Shown: positions 25,311-34,697, numbered from the stretch's first letter. The stretch is 64,000 nt of DNA from Pseudorhodoferax sp965279475 (GCA_965279475.1 CBDIIA010000003.1:1488001-1552000), one strand, 5' to 3'. Notes: generated from the sequence alone by a model not told the origin. Made by a program: numbers and translations.

Positions 25311-26405
25311 ATGACCTCCTTCGTGACCGATGCCGACGCCGCGCCGCGCCGCACCCTGAACCTGCCGCCGATTGCGGCGCTCGACGATGCGCCGCGTGCC
25401 CGGCACCTGCAGCAGCTGCTCGACCAGAAGACCAAACCGCAGGGTTCGCTCGGGCGCATCGAGGCGCTGGCGCTGCAGATCGGCCTGGTACTGCAGCAGG
25501 ATGCGCCGGTGCTGCGCCAGCCGCAGTTGCTGGTGTGTGCGGCCGACCACGGGTTGGCGGCGCGTGGGGTGTCGGCCTACCCGGCCGAGGTCACCTGGCA
25601 GATGGTCGAGAACTTTCTGGCCGGCGGCGCCGCGGTGTCGGTGCTGGCGCGCCAGCACGGCCTGGCCCTGACCGTGGTCGACTGCGGCGTGCTGCACGAT
25701 TTCGTCGCACCCGGCGCGCCGGACGGGCGGCGACCCGGCCTGCTGGTGCGCAAGGTGGGCGAGGGCACGGCCGATGCGTTCGAAGGACCGGCGATGACGG
25801 CGGCGCAGTGCCGCGAGGCGATCGGCAACGGCATCGCGCTGGTGCAGGCCTTGCCCGGCAACGTGGTGCTGCTCGGCGAGATGGGCATCGGCAACACGTC
25901 GTCGGCCGCGCTGCTGATGGCGCGGCTGCTGGAGGAAGACATCGCCCTGTGCGCCGGTGCCGGCACCGGCCTGGCCGGCGACGCGCTGCTGCGCAAGGTG
26001 GAGGTGCTGCGCCAGGTGCTGGCGCGGCACGCCGGCGCGGTGTCGCCGTTCGATGCGCTGGCAGCCTTGGGCGGCTTCGAGATCGCGACCCTGGTCGGCG
26101 TGGTACTGCAGGCGGCGAGCGAGCGGCGCGTGGTGCTGGTGGATGGCTTCATCACCAGCGCGGCCGTGCTCGTGGCGCAGGCACTGGCGCCGGCCGTGCT
26201 GGGCTACTGCGTGTTCGCGCACTGCTCGGATGAGCGCGGCCATGCACTGCTGCTGCAGCGCATGGAGGCGCAGCCGCTGCTCGCACTGGGCCTGCGGCTG
26301 GGCGAAGGCTCCGGCGCGGCGATGGCCTGGCCGCTGCTGGTGTCGGCCTGCGCGGTGCTGGGCGAGATGGCCAGTTTTGCGGACGCCGGTGTGGCCTCCA
26401 TCTGA
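25311..26405 (+). CDS. cobT: Nicotinate-nucleotide-dimethylbenzimidazole phosphoribosyltransferase
   Basis: Transfers phosphoribose from nicotinate mononucleotide to dimethylbenzimidazole to make alpha-ribazole phosphate, for the lower ligand of cobalamin. The 364-residue length is typical. Hallmarks are KTKPQGSLGRIEALA, the AADHGLAARGVSAYP block, the phosphate-binding LGEMGIGNTSSAA and the catalytic glutamate in LRLGEGSGAAMAWPL (Glu about 332). With cobQ it shows the organism makes or remodels B12, although the two genes are 21 kb apart and no cobalamin riboswitch is visible in the 39-base upstream gap. Confidence 0.95.
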   Translation: MTSFVTDADAAPRRTLNLPPIAALDDAPRARHLQQLLDQKTKPQGSLGRIEALALQIGLVLQQDAPVLRQPQLLVCAADHGLAARGVSAYPAEVTWQMVENFLAGGAAVSVLARQHGLALTVVDCGVLHDFVAPGAPDGRRPGLLVRKVGEGTADAFEGPAMTAAQCREAIGNGIALVQALPGNVVLLGEMGIGNTSSAALLMARLLEEDIALCAGAGTGLAGDALLRKVEVLRQVLARHAGAVSPFDALAALGGFEIATLVGVVLQAASERRVVLVDGFITSAAVLVAQALAPAVLGYCVFAHCSDERGHALLLQRMEAQPLLALGLRLGEGSGAAMAWPLLVSACAVLGEMASFADAGVASI

Positions 26406-26422
26406 TCGGATCGCGACAGGAC

Positions 26423-27556
26423 CTAACCGGTCTCGATGCGGTTGCGGCCCTGCTGTTTGGCCTGGTAGAGGGCGGCGTCGGCGCGGGCCAGCAGGGCGTC
26501 CAGGTTCTCGCCCGCGCGGCTGGCGGCCAGGCCGATGCTGACCGTGCATGCAGGCGCGGGTGCGTCGGCGGGATGGGCATCGACGATGCGCTGGGCCACG
26601 ACGCGCGCCTCGTCCTGCGTGGTCTCGGGTAGCGCGATGACGAACTCTTCGCCGCCGTAGCGGCCCAGATGGTCGGGTTTGCGCAGCAGGGCCACGCAGC
26701 GCCGCGTGAATGCGGTCAGGACCCGGTCGCCCGCCTGGTGTCCGTGGCCGTCGTTGATGGCCTTGAAGTGGTCGAGGTCGAGCATCAGCAGCACCATCGG
26801 CCGGCCATAGCGGTGGCTGCGCTCGAGTTCGGCGGCACAGACTTCCAGCACGGCCCGGCGGTTGAGCACGCCGGTCAGCGCGTCGTGCGTGGCCATGTGT
26901 TCGAACTCGGCACGCAGCCGGTCGGTGGCCATCAGGATCACGCCGATGGTCACCAGCAGGATCGACACCGCGTAGGTGGCGATATAGGTGGTCTGCATCG
27001 GCGTCGGATCGAACACGCTGCCGCCGGTGGGGTGCAGCGCCGTGGTGACCAGCCGGAGGCCGAGCACGATCGACTGCAGCACGCACACGGCCGCAGTGAA
27101 GCGCACCGGGAACGTGCGGCCACCGTGCCGCAGCAGCAGCCAGGCGTGCGAGACGAACACGCTGGCCATCAGCGTGGTGAACAGGACCACGCGCACCGCG
27201 TAGGCCGGCTCTACCACCAGGAACCACGTGAACACGAAGCCCGATGCGACCACCACCACCGCCCAGGCCTTCCAGGTCGACGGCAGGCCGTAGAACCGCT
27301 GGCTGCCGAGCAGAAACAGCACGCCGCCGGCCAGCAGCACCAGGTTGGCGACCACGGTCGACAGGAAGTCGGGGATGCGCCCGCGGCCGGCCAGCAGCAG
27401 CGTGGCGGTGAAGCACAGCAGGGGGCCGGTCGCCCACTCGCCCAGGCCGTGGATCGAGCGCGGGTAATTGCGGCGCAGCGACATCAGCACGAACGACATC
27501 AGCGCGGCCAGCATGCCGGCCAGCAGGATGATCGAACGCGGGTCGAGGCCGAGCAT
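26423..27556 (-). CDS. Membrane diguanylate cyclase (GGDEF)
   Basis: Makes cyclic di-GMP from GTP; 377 residues. The N-terminal half has about six hydrophobic helices and no recognised periplasmic sensor domain. The C-terminal GGDEF domain starts at THDALTGVLNRRA; the active site is RYGGEEF, a competent variant, and RKPD five residues before it is an intact product-inhibition I-site. It converges on cobT (17-base gap) and lies 9 bases downstream of nth on the same strand, so it may be read from the nth promoter. Confidence 0.9.
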   Translation of the reverse strand: MLGLDPRSIILLAGMLAALMSFVLMSLRRNYPRSIHGLGEWATGPLLCFTATLLLAGRGRIPDFLSTVVANLVLLAGGVLFLLGSQRFYGLPSTWKAWAVVVVASGFVFTWFLVVEPAYAVRVVLFTTLMASVFVSHAWLLLRHGGRTFPVRFTAAVCVLQSIVLGLRLVTTALHPTGGSVFDPTPMQTTYIATYAVSILLVTIGVILMATDRLRAEFEHMATHDALTGVLNRRAVLEVCAAELERSHRYGRPMVLLMLDLDHFKAINDGHGHQAGDRVLTAFTRRCVALLRKPDHLGRYGGEEFVIALPETTQDEARVVAQRIVDAHPADAPAPACTVSIGLAASRAGENLDALLARADAALYQAKQQGRNRIETG

Positions 27557-27565
27557 GTCAGTTCA

Positions 27566-28204
27566 TCACGGGGCAGGTGTTTTGGGCTGGTAGTCGCAAC
27601 AGGACGCCACGGCGCAGCGCCAGCACTGCGGCTTGCGTGCCAGGCACACGTAGCGGCCGTGCAGGATCAGCCAGTGGTGGGCGTCGACCATGTAGCGCGC
27701 CGGGATGCGTTGGAGCAGGCCCATCTCGACGGCATGCGGGTTCTTGCCGGGTGCGAGGCCGGTGCGGTTGCCGACGCGGAAGATGTGCGTGTCGACCGCC
27801 ATCGTCGGCTCGCCGAAGGCCACGTTCAGCACCACGTTGGCGGTCTTGCGGCCGACGCCGGGCAGGGCCTCGAGCGCCTCGCGCGTGCGTGGCACCTGGC
27901 CGCCGTGGCGTTCGATCAGGATGCGGCAGGTCTCCAGCAGGTGCCGGGCCTTGCTGCGGTACAGGCCGATGGTGCGGATGTAGCTCTCGATGCCTTCCAG
28001 GCCGAGCGCCGCCATCTTCTGCGGCGTGTCGGCCACCGGGAACAGCTTGCGTGTGGCCTTGTTGACCCCGACGTCGGTGGCCTGCGCGGACAGCAGCACG
28101 GCGGTCAGCAGCTCGAACACGCTGGTGTATTCGAGCTCGGTGTTCGGCTGCGGGTTGGCGGCCTGCAGGATGGAAAAAAAGCGGTCGATCGCGGGGGCGT
28201 CCAT
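27566..28204 (-). CDS. nth: Endonuclease III
   Basis: Base-excision repair glycosylase/AP lyase for oxidised pyrimidines, 212 residues as in E. coli. The helix-hairpin-helix LPGVGRKTANVVL includes the catalytic Lys120 and the conserved Asp138 is in AVDTHIFRV, the same numbering as in E. coli. The C-terminal four-cysteine iron-sulfur loop is present (CLARKPQCWRCAVASCC, Cys-X6-Cys-X2-Cys-X5-Cys). It starts 116 bases from the divergent Bug receptor gene. Confidence 0.95.
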   Translation of the reverse strand: MDAPAIDRFFSILQAANPQPNTELEYTSVFELLTAVLLSAQATDVGVNKATRKLFPVADTPQKMAALGLEGIESYIRTIGLYRSKARHLLETCRILIERHGGQVPRTREALEALPGVGRKTANVVLNVAFGEPTMAVDTHIFRVGNRTGLAPGKNPHAVEMGLLQRIPARYMVDAHHWLILHGRYVCLARKPQCWRCAVASCCDYQPKTPAP

Positions 28205-28320
28205 GCCTGCAGTCTAAGCGGCGATGGGCGCGGCGCCGGGCCGTTGGACTCCCTACAATAAGCCGGTCATCGGCACTGGAGACTCGCCGCCTTGCGTGGG
28301 TCGGTGCCGTGCTCTCCACC

Positions 28321-29292
28321 ATGAAGCCATTGTTTTCGCTGCTGCTCGCGGCGACCGTTTTCGTCGGCGTCCCGGCATTCGCGCAGCCCGCCCCGGGTTA
28401 TCCCACCAAGCCGATCCGTCTGGTCATCCCGTTCCCGGCAGGCGGTGCCACCGACCTGTTCGGCCGCAGCATCGCGCAGAAGCTGGGCGAGCGTCTCGGC
28501 GGGACCGTGGTCATCGACAACCGGCCCGGTGCCGGTGGCGTGATCGGCTCGGACGCGGTGTCCAAGGCGGCGCCCGATGGCTACACCTTGCTGCTGGCCA
28601 CGACCAGCACGCACTCGGTGGGCCCGGCCATCAACCCGCGCATTCCCTACGACGTGGAGCGCGACTTCACGCCGATCGCCCAGGTCGGCAGCGCGCCCAA
28701 CATCATGCTGGTGCCCAACAGCGCGCCCGCCCATACGCTGAAGGAGTGGCTGGACTACGCGCGCAAGAACCCGGGCAAGCTCAACTACGCCTCCAGCGGC
28801 AACGGCACCATCGTCCACCTCACGGCCGAGCTGTTCAAGTCGAGCGCCGACATCTTCCTGGTGCACATCCCGTACAAGGGCACGGCGCTGTCGATCCCCG
28901 ACCTGGTGAGCGGCAAGGTCGACCTGCTGTTCGACTCGCTGCCCACCGGCCTGCCGCACGTGCGCGACGGCCGGCTACGCGCGCTGGCCGTGACCTCGGC
29001 CAAACGCACGGCGCTGGCGCCCGAGCTGCCGGCCGTGGCCGAGGTGCTGCCGGGCTTCGAGTCGATCACCTGGTTCGGCCTGTACGGTCCCAAGGGCCTG
29101 CCGGCGGACATCCAGTCCAGGGTCAATGCCGCGGTCGGCCAGACGCTCGCCGATGCCGAGGTCAGCGGCAAGCTGGCGCGGCTGGGCATCGAGCCGGTCA
29201 GCGGCACGCCGCAGCAGTTTGCGCAGATGGTCGCGGCCGATACGGCCAAGTGGAAGAAGATCATCACGCAACGCAAGATCACTTCCGATTGA
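28321..29292 (+). CDS. Bug/TctC-family periplasmic solute receptor
   Basis: Periplasmic receptor of 323 residues with a Sec leader ending AFAQ. Family blocks: YPTKPIRLVIPFPAGGATD, IDNRPGAGGVIGSDAV, HIPYKGTALSIPDL and the C-terminal WKKIITQRKI. ATG 28321 is the natural start; a GTG at 28309 is possible but gives a longer leader. It is the first gene of a run with gamma-glutamyltransferase (72 bases on), aminotransferase and SUI1, which hints at a gamma-glutamyl or amino-acid derived ligand. No TctA/TctB partners are present. Confidence 0.9.
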   Translation: MKPLFSLLLAATVFVGVPAFAQPAPGYPTKPIRLVIPFPAGGATDLFGRSIAQKLGERLGGTVVIDNRPGAGGVIGSDAVSKAAPDGYTLLLATTSTHSVGPAINPRIPYDVERDFTPIAQVGSAPNIMLVPNSAPAHTLKEWLDYARKNPGKLNYASSGNGTIVHLTAELFKSSADIFLVHIPYKGTALSIPDLVSGKVDLLFDSLPTGLPHVRDGRLRALAVTSAKRTALAPELPAVAEVLPGFESITWFGLYGPKGLPADIQSRVNAAVGQTLADAEVSGKLARLGIEPVSGTPQQFAQMVAADTAKWKKIITQRKITSD

Positions 29293-29364
29293 ACCCGGCG
29301 GCGCGGGGCCGGCCAGGCCCACCGCCGCCTTGTGTCTCCCTGTCTTCTTCTTAACGGGCCTCCC

Positions 29365-30975
29365 ATGGACTTCAACTTCGCCAATCCCTACCTGTCAACC
29401 CGCCTGCCGGTGTTCGCCCGCAACGCCGTCAGCACCTCGCACCCGCTGGCGGCGCAGGCCGGCCTGCGCATGCTCTGGAAGGGCGGCAACGCGGTCGATG
29501 CCGCGATCGCCGCCGCCGCGGCCATGACCATGGTCGAGCCGGTGAGCAACGGCCTGGGCAGCGACGCGTTCTGCATCCTGTGGGACGGCAAGGAACTGCA
29601 CGGACTCAACGCCTCCGGCACCTCGCCCAGGACCTGGACACCGGAGTACTTCCGCAAGAAGTACGGCGACGACGCGAAGACGCCGCCGAAGCGCGGGTTC
29701 GACGCGGTCACGGTGCCGGGCGCGGTGAGCGCCTGGATGACGATGAGCGAGCGTTTTGGCAAGCTGCCCTTCGCCGACCTGCTGGAGCCGGCGATCGAGA
29801 TCGCCGAGCGCGGCTACCTGGTGCCGGTCGTGGTGCAGCAGAAGTGGGAGGCCGCGACCGAAGAGCTGCGGGTGCAGCCGGGCTTCGAGAAAGGCTTCCT
29901 GCCCTGGGGCCGGGCGCCGCGCGTGGGCGAGCTGTTCCAGTTCAAGGCCGCCGGCCGCGCCTTGCGCGCGATCGCCGAGACCAAAGGTGCGGCCTTCTAC
30001 GGCGGCGAGATCGCGCAGGCGATCGAGAAGTTCGCCGCGCAACACGGCGGCAGCATCACCGCGCAGGACTTCGCCGACTACAAGCCCGACTGGGTCAAAC
30101 CCATCGCGCGCGACTACCGCGGCCATACGCTGCACGAGATCCCGCCCAACGGGCAGGGCATCGCGGCGCTGATCGCGCTGGGCATCCTCGAGAAGTTCGA
30201 CGTGGCCGGCCTGCCGGTCGATGGCGTCGACTCGCAGCATCTGCAGATCGAGGCGATGAAGCTGGCCTTTGCCGACACCTACAAGTACGTGGCCGACCCA
30301 CGTTTCATGGACGTGACCCCGGCGCAGATGCTGGACGACGCCTACCTGGCCTCGCGTGCGAAGCTGATCGACATGAAGCGCGCGCAGAACTTCGGCGCCG
30401 GCAATCCGGTGAAGGGCGGCACGATCTACCTGACCGCGGCCGACGAGAACGGCATGATGGTCAGCTTCATCCAGAGCAACTACATGGGCTTCGGCTCCGG
30501 CGTGGTCGAGCCCGAGTTCGGCATCAGCCTGCAGAACCGCGGCCATGGCTTCAGCCTGCTGCCCGGCCCCAACCAGGTGGCGCCGAACAAGCGGCCGTTC
30601 CAGACCATCATCCCGGCCTTCCTGACCAAGGATGGCCAGCCGGTGATGAGTTTCGGCGTGATGGGCGGCAACATGCAGCCGCAGGGCCACATGCAGACCG
30701 TGGTGCGCATGCTCGACTACGGGCAGAACCCGCAGGCCGCCTGCGATGCACCGCGCTGGCGCTTCAATGCCGGGCTCAACATCAACGTCGAAGCCGCGAT
30801 GAATGCAGCGACCATCGAGGGCCTGGCCGCGCGCGGCCACGAGATGGACGTGATCAACGACTCGTACCAGGACTTCGGTGCCGGCCAGTTCATCTGGCGC
30901 GCCGGCGACCCGAAGGTCGAAGGCTACGTGATCGCCAGCGACCCGCGCCGCGACGGCCTCGCTGCTGGATTCTGA
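29365..30975 (+). CDS. Gamma-glutamyltransferase-family protein, without signal peptide
   Basis: N-terminal nucleophile hydrolase that normally cleaves gamma-glutamyl bonds of glutathione and related compounds; 536 residues. The precursor would self-cleave before the threonine in GGTIYLTAADENG (Thr about 353). Conserved parts are NAVDAAIAAAAAM near the N-terminus and the C-terminal GFGSG and PNKRPFQTIIPAFL. The usual DTTHF-type cleavage motif is reduced to GGTIYL. There is no leader (starts MDFNFANPYLST), so it is probably cytoplasmic and may act on other amide substrates, as do cephalosporin acylase-like members. It lies between the Bug receptor and the aminotransferase in one operon. Confidence 0.88.
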   Translation: MDFNFANPYLSTRLPVFARNAVSTSHPLAAQAGLRMLWKGGNAVDAAIAAAAAMTMVEPVSNGLGSDAFCILWDGKELHGLNASGTSPRTWTPEYFRKKYGDDAKTPPKRGFDAVTVPGAVSAWMTMSERFGKLPFADLLEPAIEIAERGYLVPVVVQQKWEAATEELRVQPGFEKGFLPWGRAPRVGELFQFKAAGRALRAIAETKGAAFYGGEIAQAIEKFAAQHGGSITAQDFADYKPDWVKPIARDYRGHTLHEIPPNGQGIAALIALGILEKFDVAGLPVDGVDSQHLQIEAMKLAFADTYKYVADPRFMDVTPAQMLDDAYLASRAKLIDMKRAQNFGAGNPVKGGTIYLTAADENGMMVSFIQSNYMGFGSGVVEPEFGISLQNRGHGFSLLPGPNQVAPNKRPFQTIIPAFLTKDGQPVMSFGVMGGNMQPQGHMQTVVRMLDYGQNPQAACDAPRWRFNAGLNINVEAAMNAATIEGLAARGHEMDVINDSYQDFGAGQFIWRAGDPKVEGYVIASDPRRDGLAAGF

Positions 30976-30988
30976 GAAGGGGCGCCGC

Positions 30989-32164
30989 ATGCAATTCGCC
31001 GACCGACTGAAAAACGTCGAAACCTCCGCCATCCGCGAGCTGTTCAAGCTGCTGGGCAAGCCTGGCATCATCAGTTTTGCGGGCGGCTTTCCCGACCCGT
31101 CGCTGTTCGATGTCGAAGGCATCGCACAGTCGACCGCAGCGGTGCTGGCCAACACACCGGGCCCGGTGCTGCAGTACGGCGCGACCGAGGGTTATGGGCC
31201 GCTGCGCGAGCAGCTGAGCGGCTTCATGGGTCGCAAGGGCGTGACGGTCGCCCCCGACGGGCTGATCGTCACCACCGGCAGCCAGCAGGCGCTGGACCTG
31301 ATCGGCAAGACGATGATCTCGCCGGGCGACAAGGTCATCGTCGAAGCGCCCACCTTCCTCGCGACGATCCAGTGCTTCCGGCTCTATGGCGCGGACCTGG
31401 TGGGCGCACCGATCGACGCCGATGGCGTGCGGGTGGACGAACTCGAACGCCTGATCGACTTGCACAAGCCCAAGCTGGTGTACCTGATCCCGACCTTCGG
31501 CAACCCCAGCGGCGCGATGCTGAGCCTGGAACGACGCAAGCGCATCCTCGAGATCGCGGTGCGCACGAAGACGCTGATCGTCGAGGATGACCCGTACGGC
31601 GAGCTGTACTTCGGCAGCGCGCCGCCGCCATCGATCCTGGCGCTGTCGGCCCAGGTGCCGGGCAGCCGCGACTGGCTGGCGCACTGCGGCTCGATGAGCA
31701 AGATCCTGTCGCCGGGGCTGCGTGTGGGCTGGATGATCGCGCCGCCGGCCCTGCTGGCCAACGCCACCATGTGCAAGCAGTTCAGCGACGCCCACACCTC
31801 CAACCTGACGCAGGCAACCGCGGCGCAGTACCTGACGCTGGGCAGGCTCGACGGCGCGCTGGACCAGGTGCGCCGCGTCTACGCCGAGCGTGCGCGCGTG
31901 ATGGCCGAGAGCCTGCGGCGCGAACTGGGCGACGCCATCACCTTCGATGCGCCGCAGGGCGGCATGTTCTTCTGGGCCCGGCTGACCGGCGGACGCGACG
32001 CGGGCGAGTTCGCCCAGCGCGCCATCGAAAAGCTGGTGGCGTTCGTGCCCGGCGCGCCGTTCTTTGCCCACGATCCGGATGTGTCGACGCTGCGCCTGAG
32101 TTTCGCGACCGCCGATGTCGCGAAGATCGAGGAAGGCATCGGCCGCCTCGGCCAGGCGCTGTAA
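30989..32164 (+). CDS. PLP-dependent aminotransferase, class I/II (2-aminoadipate/LysN-like)
   Basis: Fold-type I aminotransferase of 391 residues. Visible: IISFAGGFPDPSLFD near the N-terminus, QYGATEGYGPLREQL, the PTFGNPSG substrate segment, the Asp in VEDDPYGELYF and the PLP lysine in GSMSKILSPGLRVGW. This pattern matches the MocR-like catalytic branch without the DNA-binding domain, as in 2-aminoadipate and aromatic aminotransferases. GAAGGGG sits just before the ATG. Thirteen bases after the gamma-glutamyltransferase, it could deaminate the amino acid released by that enzyme. Confidence 0.9.
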   Translation: MQFADRLKNVETSAIRELFKLLGKPGIISFAGGFPDPSLFDVEGIAQSTAAVLANTPGPVLQYGATEGYGPLREQLSGFMGRKGVTVAPDGLIVTTGSQQALDLIGKTMISPGDKVIVEAPTFLATIQCFRLYGADLVGAPIDADGVRVDELERLIDLHKPKLVYLIPTFGNPSGAMLSLERRKRILEIAVRTKTLIVEDDPYGELYFGSAPPPSILALSAQVPGSRDWLAHCGSMSKILSPGLRVGWMIAPPALLANATMCKQFSDAHTSNLTQATAAQYLTLGRLDGALDQVRRVYAERARVMAESLRRELGDAITFDAPQGGMFFWARLTGGRDAGEFAQRAIEKLVAFVPGAPFFAHDPDVSTLRLSFATADVAKIEEGIGRLGQAL

Positions 32165-32180
32165 ACGGCAGGGGCAGACG

Positions 32181-32543
32181 ATGATGAAATCGGCAGCAGG
32201 CCGTGGCGGCCTGGTCTATTCGACCGATGCCGGCCGGATGTGCCCGACCTGCCGTCAGCCCATGGCCTCGTGCCGCTGCAAGGCCAAGCCGGCGCCGACC
32301 GGCGACGGCATCGTGCGTGTCTCGCTCGACACCAAGGGCCGCAAGGGCAAGGGCGTGACCGTGGTCAAGGGCGTGCTGCTGGACGACGAGGGGCTGGCCC
32401 AGCTCGGGCGCCAGCTGAAGGCCGCCTGCGGCAGTGGCGGCACGGTGAAGGACGGCGTGATCGAGGTCCAGGGCGACCACCGCGATACCGTGATCGCCCT
32501 CCTGGAAAAGCAGGCGTACAAGGTCAAACGCGCCGGCGGCTGA
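32181..32543 (+). CDS. yciH: SUI1/YciH-family translation factor
   Basis: Bacterial homologue of eIF1 (SUI1), 120 residues. The N-terminal part carries four cysteines in CPTCRQPMASCRC, a possible small metal site. The SUI1 fold follows: VRVSLDTKGRKGKGVTVV, LGRQLKAACGSGGTVKDG and IEVQGDHRDTV, the latter two being the signature. E. coli YciH inhibits translation initiation under stress. It sits 16 bases after the aminotransferase and converges on the GST gene, 4 bases away. Two tandem ATGs (32181, 32184). Confidence 0.9.
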   Translation: MMKSAAGRGGLVYSTDAGRMCPTCRQPMASCRCKAKPAPTGDGIVRVSLDTKGRKGKGVTVVKGVLLDDEGLAQLGRQLKAACGSGGTVKDGVIEVQGDHRDTVIALLEKQAYKVKRAGG

Positions 32544-32547
32544 GGTT

Positions 32548-33174
32548 TCAGGCCGGCAGGGCTTCTTCTTCGAGCGCGCGGCGCACGGCTGGCCGTGCGG
32601 CCATGCGTTCGCGGTGCGCCTGCACCCTGGGCAGCAGGGCCAGGTCGACGCCGTCGGGCTCCAGCCAGCGCGATATCGTGTAGAGGTAGGGGTCGCAGAT
32701 CGAATACGCCTCGCCCATGACCCAGGGGCCGTGGGCCAGCATCGGCTCGATCAGCTCGAAATTGGCCAGCATGTTCTCGCGCACCTTGCGTTTCATCGAC
32801 GCCTGTGCCTCGGCATCGTCGGCCCAGCGGTAGGCCCGCGGGCCGTGCGCATGGGTCACGTGCACGGTCGAACACAGATAGTTGTTGAACGCCTGGACGC
32901 GGGCGAACGCAAACGGGTCGTCCAGCGGGGCCAGCTTTGCCGCCGGATGGGCCTGCGCGATGTAGGCGAGGATGGCGGGGGTCTCGGTCAGCGGGCCGTG
33001 TGCGGTCAGCAGCGCGGGTACGCGGCCCTTGGGGTTGATTGCCAGGTAGTCGGGCTTGCGCTGGTCCTCGGTCTTGAAGTCGAGGCGCTCGACGGTATAG
33101 GCCGCGCCGCTTTCCGCCAGGGTGATGTGGGAGGCGAGGGCGCAGGTGCCTGCGGCGTAGAACAGTTTCAGCAT
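32548..33174 (-). CDS. Glutathione S-transferase, beta class
   Basis: Cytosolic GST of 208 residues. The thioredoxin-fold N-terminal domain has MLKLFYAAGTCALASHI, with the beta-class cysteine (Cys11) that forms mixed disulfides with glutathione. The cis-proline segment GRVPALL and the TETPAIL motif follow. The all-helical C-terminal domain begins near residue 85. Electrophile detoxification is the general role; substrate unknown. No operon partner on this strand. Confidence 0.9.
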   Translation of the reverse strand: MLKLFYAAGTCALASHITLAESGAAYTVERLDFKTEDQRKPDYLAINPKGRVPALLTAHGPLTETPAILAYIAQAHPAAKLAPLDDPFAFARVQAFNNYLCSTVHVTHAHGPRAYRWADDAEAQASMKRKVRENMLANFELIEPMLAHGPWVMGEAYSICDPYLYTISRWLEPDGVDLALLPRVQAHRERMAARPAVRRALEEEALPA

Positions 33175-33339
33175 CGGTGTCTCCGGGTGGCTTGGTGCTG
33201 CGCCAGAGTGTAGCCATGCGGGCGGCTGTCCTACAGGCTTGCGAGCGGACGGCCCCGCAGGTGCCCGGCCTTGTCCGGCTTTGCCGGGAAGGGCCCGAAC
33301 CTAGACTTGATCTCATCTTCACCAACCGACGAGACGACC

Positions 33340-33816
33340 ATGTCTGCACACCACCGCAACAGCCCGCGCAAGTCGTTCATTTACTTTGGACTTGCCTCGG
33401 TCCTGGCCATGACGGCTGCAACCGCCCAGATCTCCGCACCCGGCACAACCGGCATCGACGCATCCGGCTCGACGCAGTCCGAGCGTGCAGCCTGCCTGCG
33501 CGGCGCCACACAGCAAGACCAGGCGACCTGCCTGCGCGAAGCGAACAACGCCGCCGCCGACAAGCGCAAGGGCGAACTTGAAACGGAACGTTCGCAACTG
33601 GTCGCCAACGCGATGCAGCGCTGCGATGCGCTGGGCGGTCAGGACCATGCTGCCTGTACCGCACGTGTGCTGGGCTACGGCAATGCCAGCGGCAGCGTCG
33701 CTGGCGGCGGCGTGATCAAGGAGGTCGAGACCGTTGTGGTGCCGCCCGGTGCGAGCTCGGTGACCATCGAGCCGAAGACGCCGAACCCGGTGCTGATCGT
33801 TCCGAACGCGCAGTAA
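33340..33816 (+). CDS. Conserved exported four-cysteine protein of unknown function
   Basis: A 158-residue exported protein with a Sec leader ending ATAQ. Two similar cysteine segments (ERAACLRG...ATCLREANNA and MQRCDALGGQDHAACTAR) suggest two internal disulfide pairs. A conserved-looking GYGNASGSVAGGGV hinge and an acidic/valine-rich C-terminal tail follow. I recall similar proteins in other Burkholderiales, none with an assigned function. ATG 33340 is 30-odd bases after a possible -10 (TAGACT). Monocistronic. Confidence 0.75.
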   Translation: MSAHHRNSPRKSFIYFGLASVLAMTAATAQISAPGTTGIDASGSTQSERAACLRGATQQDQATCLREANNAAADKRKGELETERSQLVANAMQRCDALGGQDHAACTARVLGYGNASGSVAGGGVIKEVETVVVPPGASSVTIEPKTPNPVLIVPNAQ

Positions 33817-33892
33817 GTCGGGGCCGCAAGCTCCTCAGCCCTTGCATGGCGCGATGACAAGACCGAAGTCAGTGTGTCGTGCCGTGCGCCCG

Positions 33893-34654
33893 TCAGGCTG
33901 CGGGGCGCGACGCCTTGACGCGTCTGTCGTCGCGTGCTTGCGCCAGGGTGCTGTCGACGTCCGCGACCGCCATGCCATAGGTATCGGCGAATACGGCGAC
34001 GGTACCGCCGCTGGCCTCGAACGCGCGCAGCAACGCCTCGCGCCGGGCAATGGCGTCGGCCTGGTCGAAATCGGCCTGGTCGAGCAGGGCGCTGAAGGCA
34101 TCGACATCGATCTTGGCAGCAGCGGCGTACGCTGCGCGGTCCAGCCCGCTGGCGACGAACAGGGCGCGCAACTGCTGGCGCAGCGCGGGTTGCAGGTCTT
34201 CCTGGCTGCGGGCCTGGCGCCTGCGGAACAGCTCGACCACCGCATGGTGGATGTGCTCCGGCGCCAGAGGCGCCACGGGCTGGCCTGCCAGGTCATGCCG
34301 CTGCAGGCCGCGCGCGACGCTGTCGAGGTAGCGCGTGGAGCGCGTGTGCTGGCGCAGGGCTTCCTTCAGATCGTCCGCAGTGAACAGACCGGGATGCGCC
34401 TCCATCAGATCCTGATAAGTACCGAGCTTGAGCGGCAGGAACCGCGCGCCGAACAGTTGCGGGTGCAGACTGGCCAGTTGCTCCAGCACCGGGTGAACCG
34501 TGCGTGCGTTCGGCGCCTTGCCGCGGCCCGGTGTCCTTCTGCCAGGCGCGCCAGGCGCGCCGCCGCGTGTCTTCTGGGCCTGTGCGGCCGGGGGAGTGCT
34601 GTGGTCTTGGATCTGGGACACGTTGGTTGGAGCCGTCTGAAGAGAACCGCGCAT
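33893..34654 (-). CDS. ProQ/FinO-domain RNA-binding protein
   Basis: RNA chaperone of the ProQ/FinO family, 253 residues. The FinO domain spans about residues 50-150 and includes HPVLEQLASLHPQLFG, LPLKLGTYQDLMEAHP, LKEALRQHTRSTRYL and EHIHHAVVELFRRR. It is flanked by a disordered Pro/Ala/Gly-rich N-terminal linker and a C-terminal helical region of about 90 residues not seen in E. coli ProQ. Such proteins stabilise sRNAs and mRNA 3' ends. ATG 34654 is chosen as the first start after the promoter region. It is divergent from a 58-codon gene, with a perfect 16-bp palindrome between them. Confidence 0.85.
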   Translation of the reverse strand: MRGSLQTAPTNVSQIQDHSTPPAAQAQKTRGGAPGAPGRRTPGRGKAPNARTVHPVLEQLASLHPQLFGARFLPLKLGTYQDLMEAHPGLFTADDLKEALRQHTRSTRYLDSVARGLQRHDLAGQPVAPLAPEHIHHAVVELFRRRQARSQEDLQPALRQQLRALFVASGLDRAAYAAAAKIDVDAFSALLDQADFDQADAIARREALLRAFEASGGTVAVFADTYGMAVADVDSTLAQARDDRRVKASRPAA

Positions 34655-34697
34655 TGTAGGGACACCCCTTCTCTGTCTTGCATTCGCAACGCCCAGA

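Noticed and set aside
25272..27437. Upstream extension of the SNF2 open frame to about 1550 codons
   Set aside because: It runs antisense through cobT and the diguanylate cyclase, and the SNF2 family start is at 25271.
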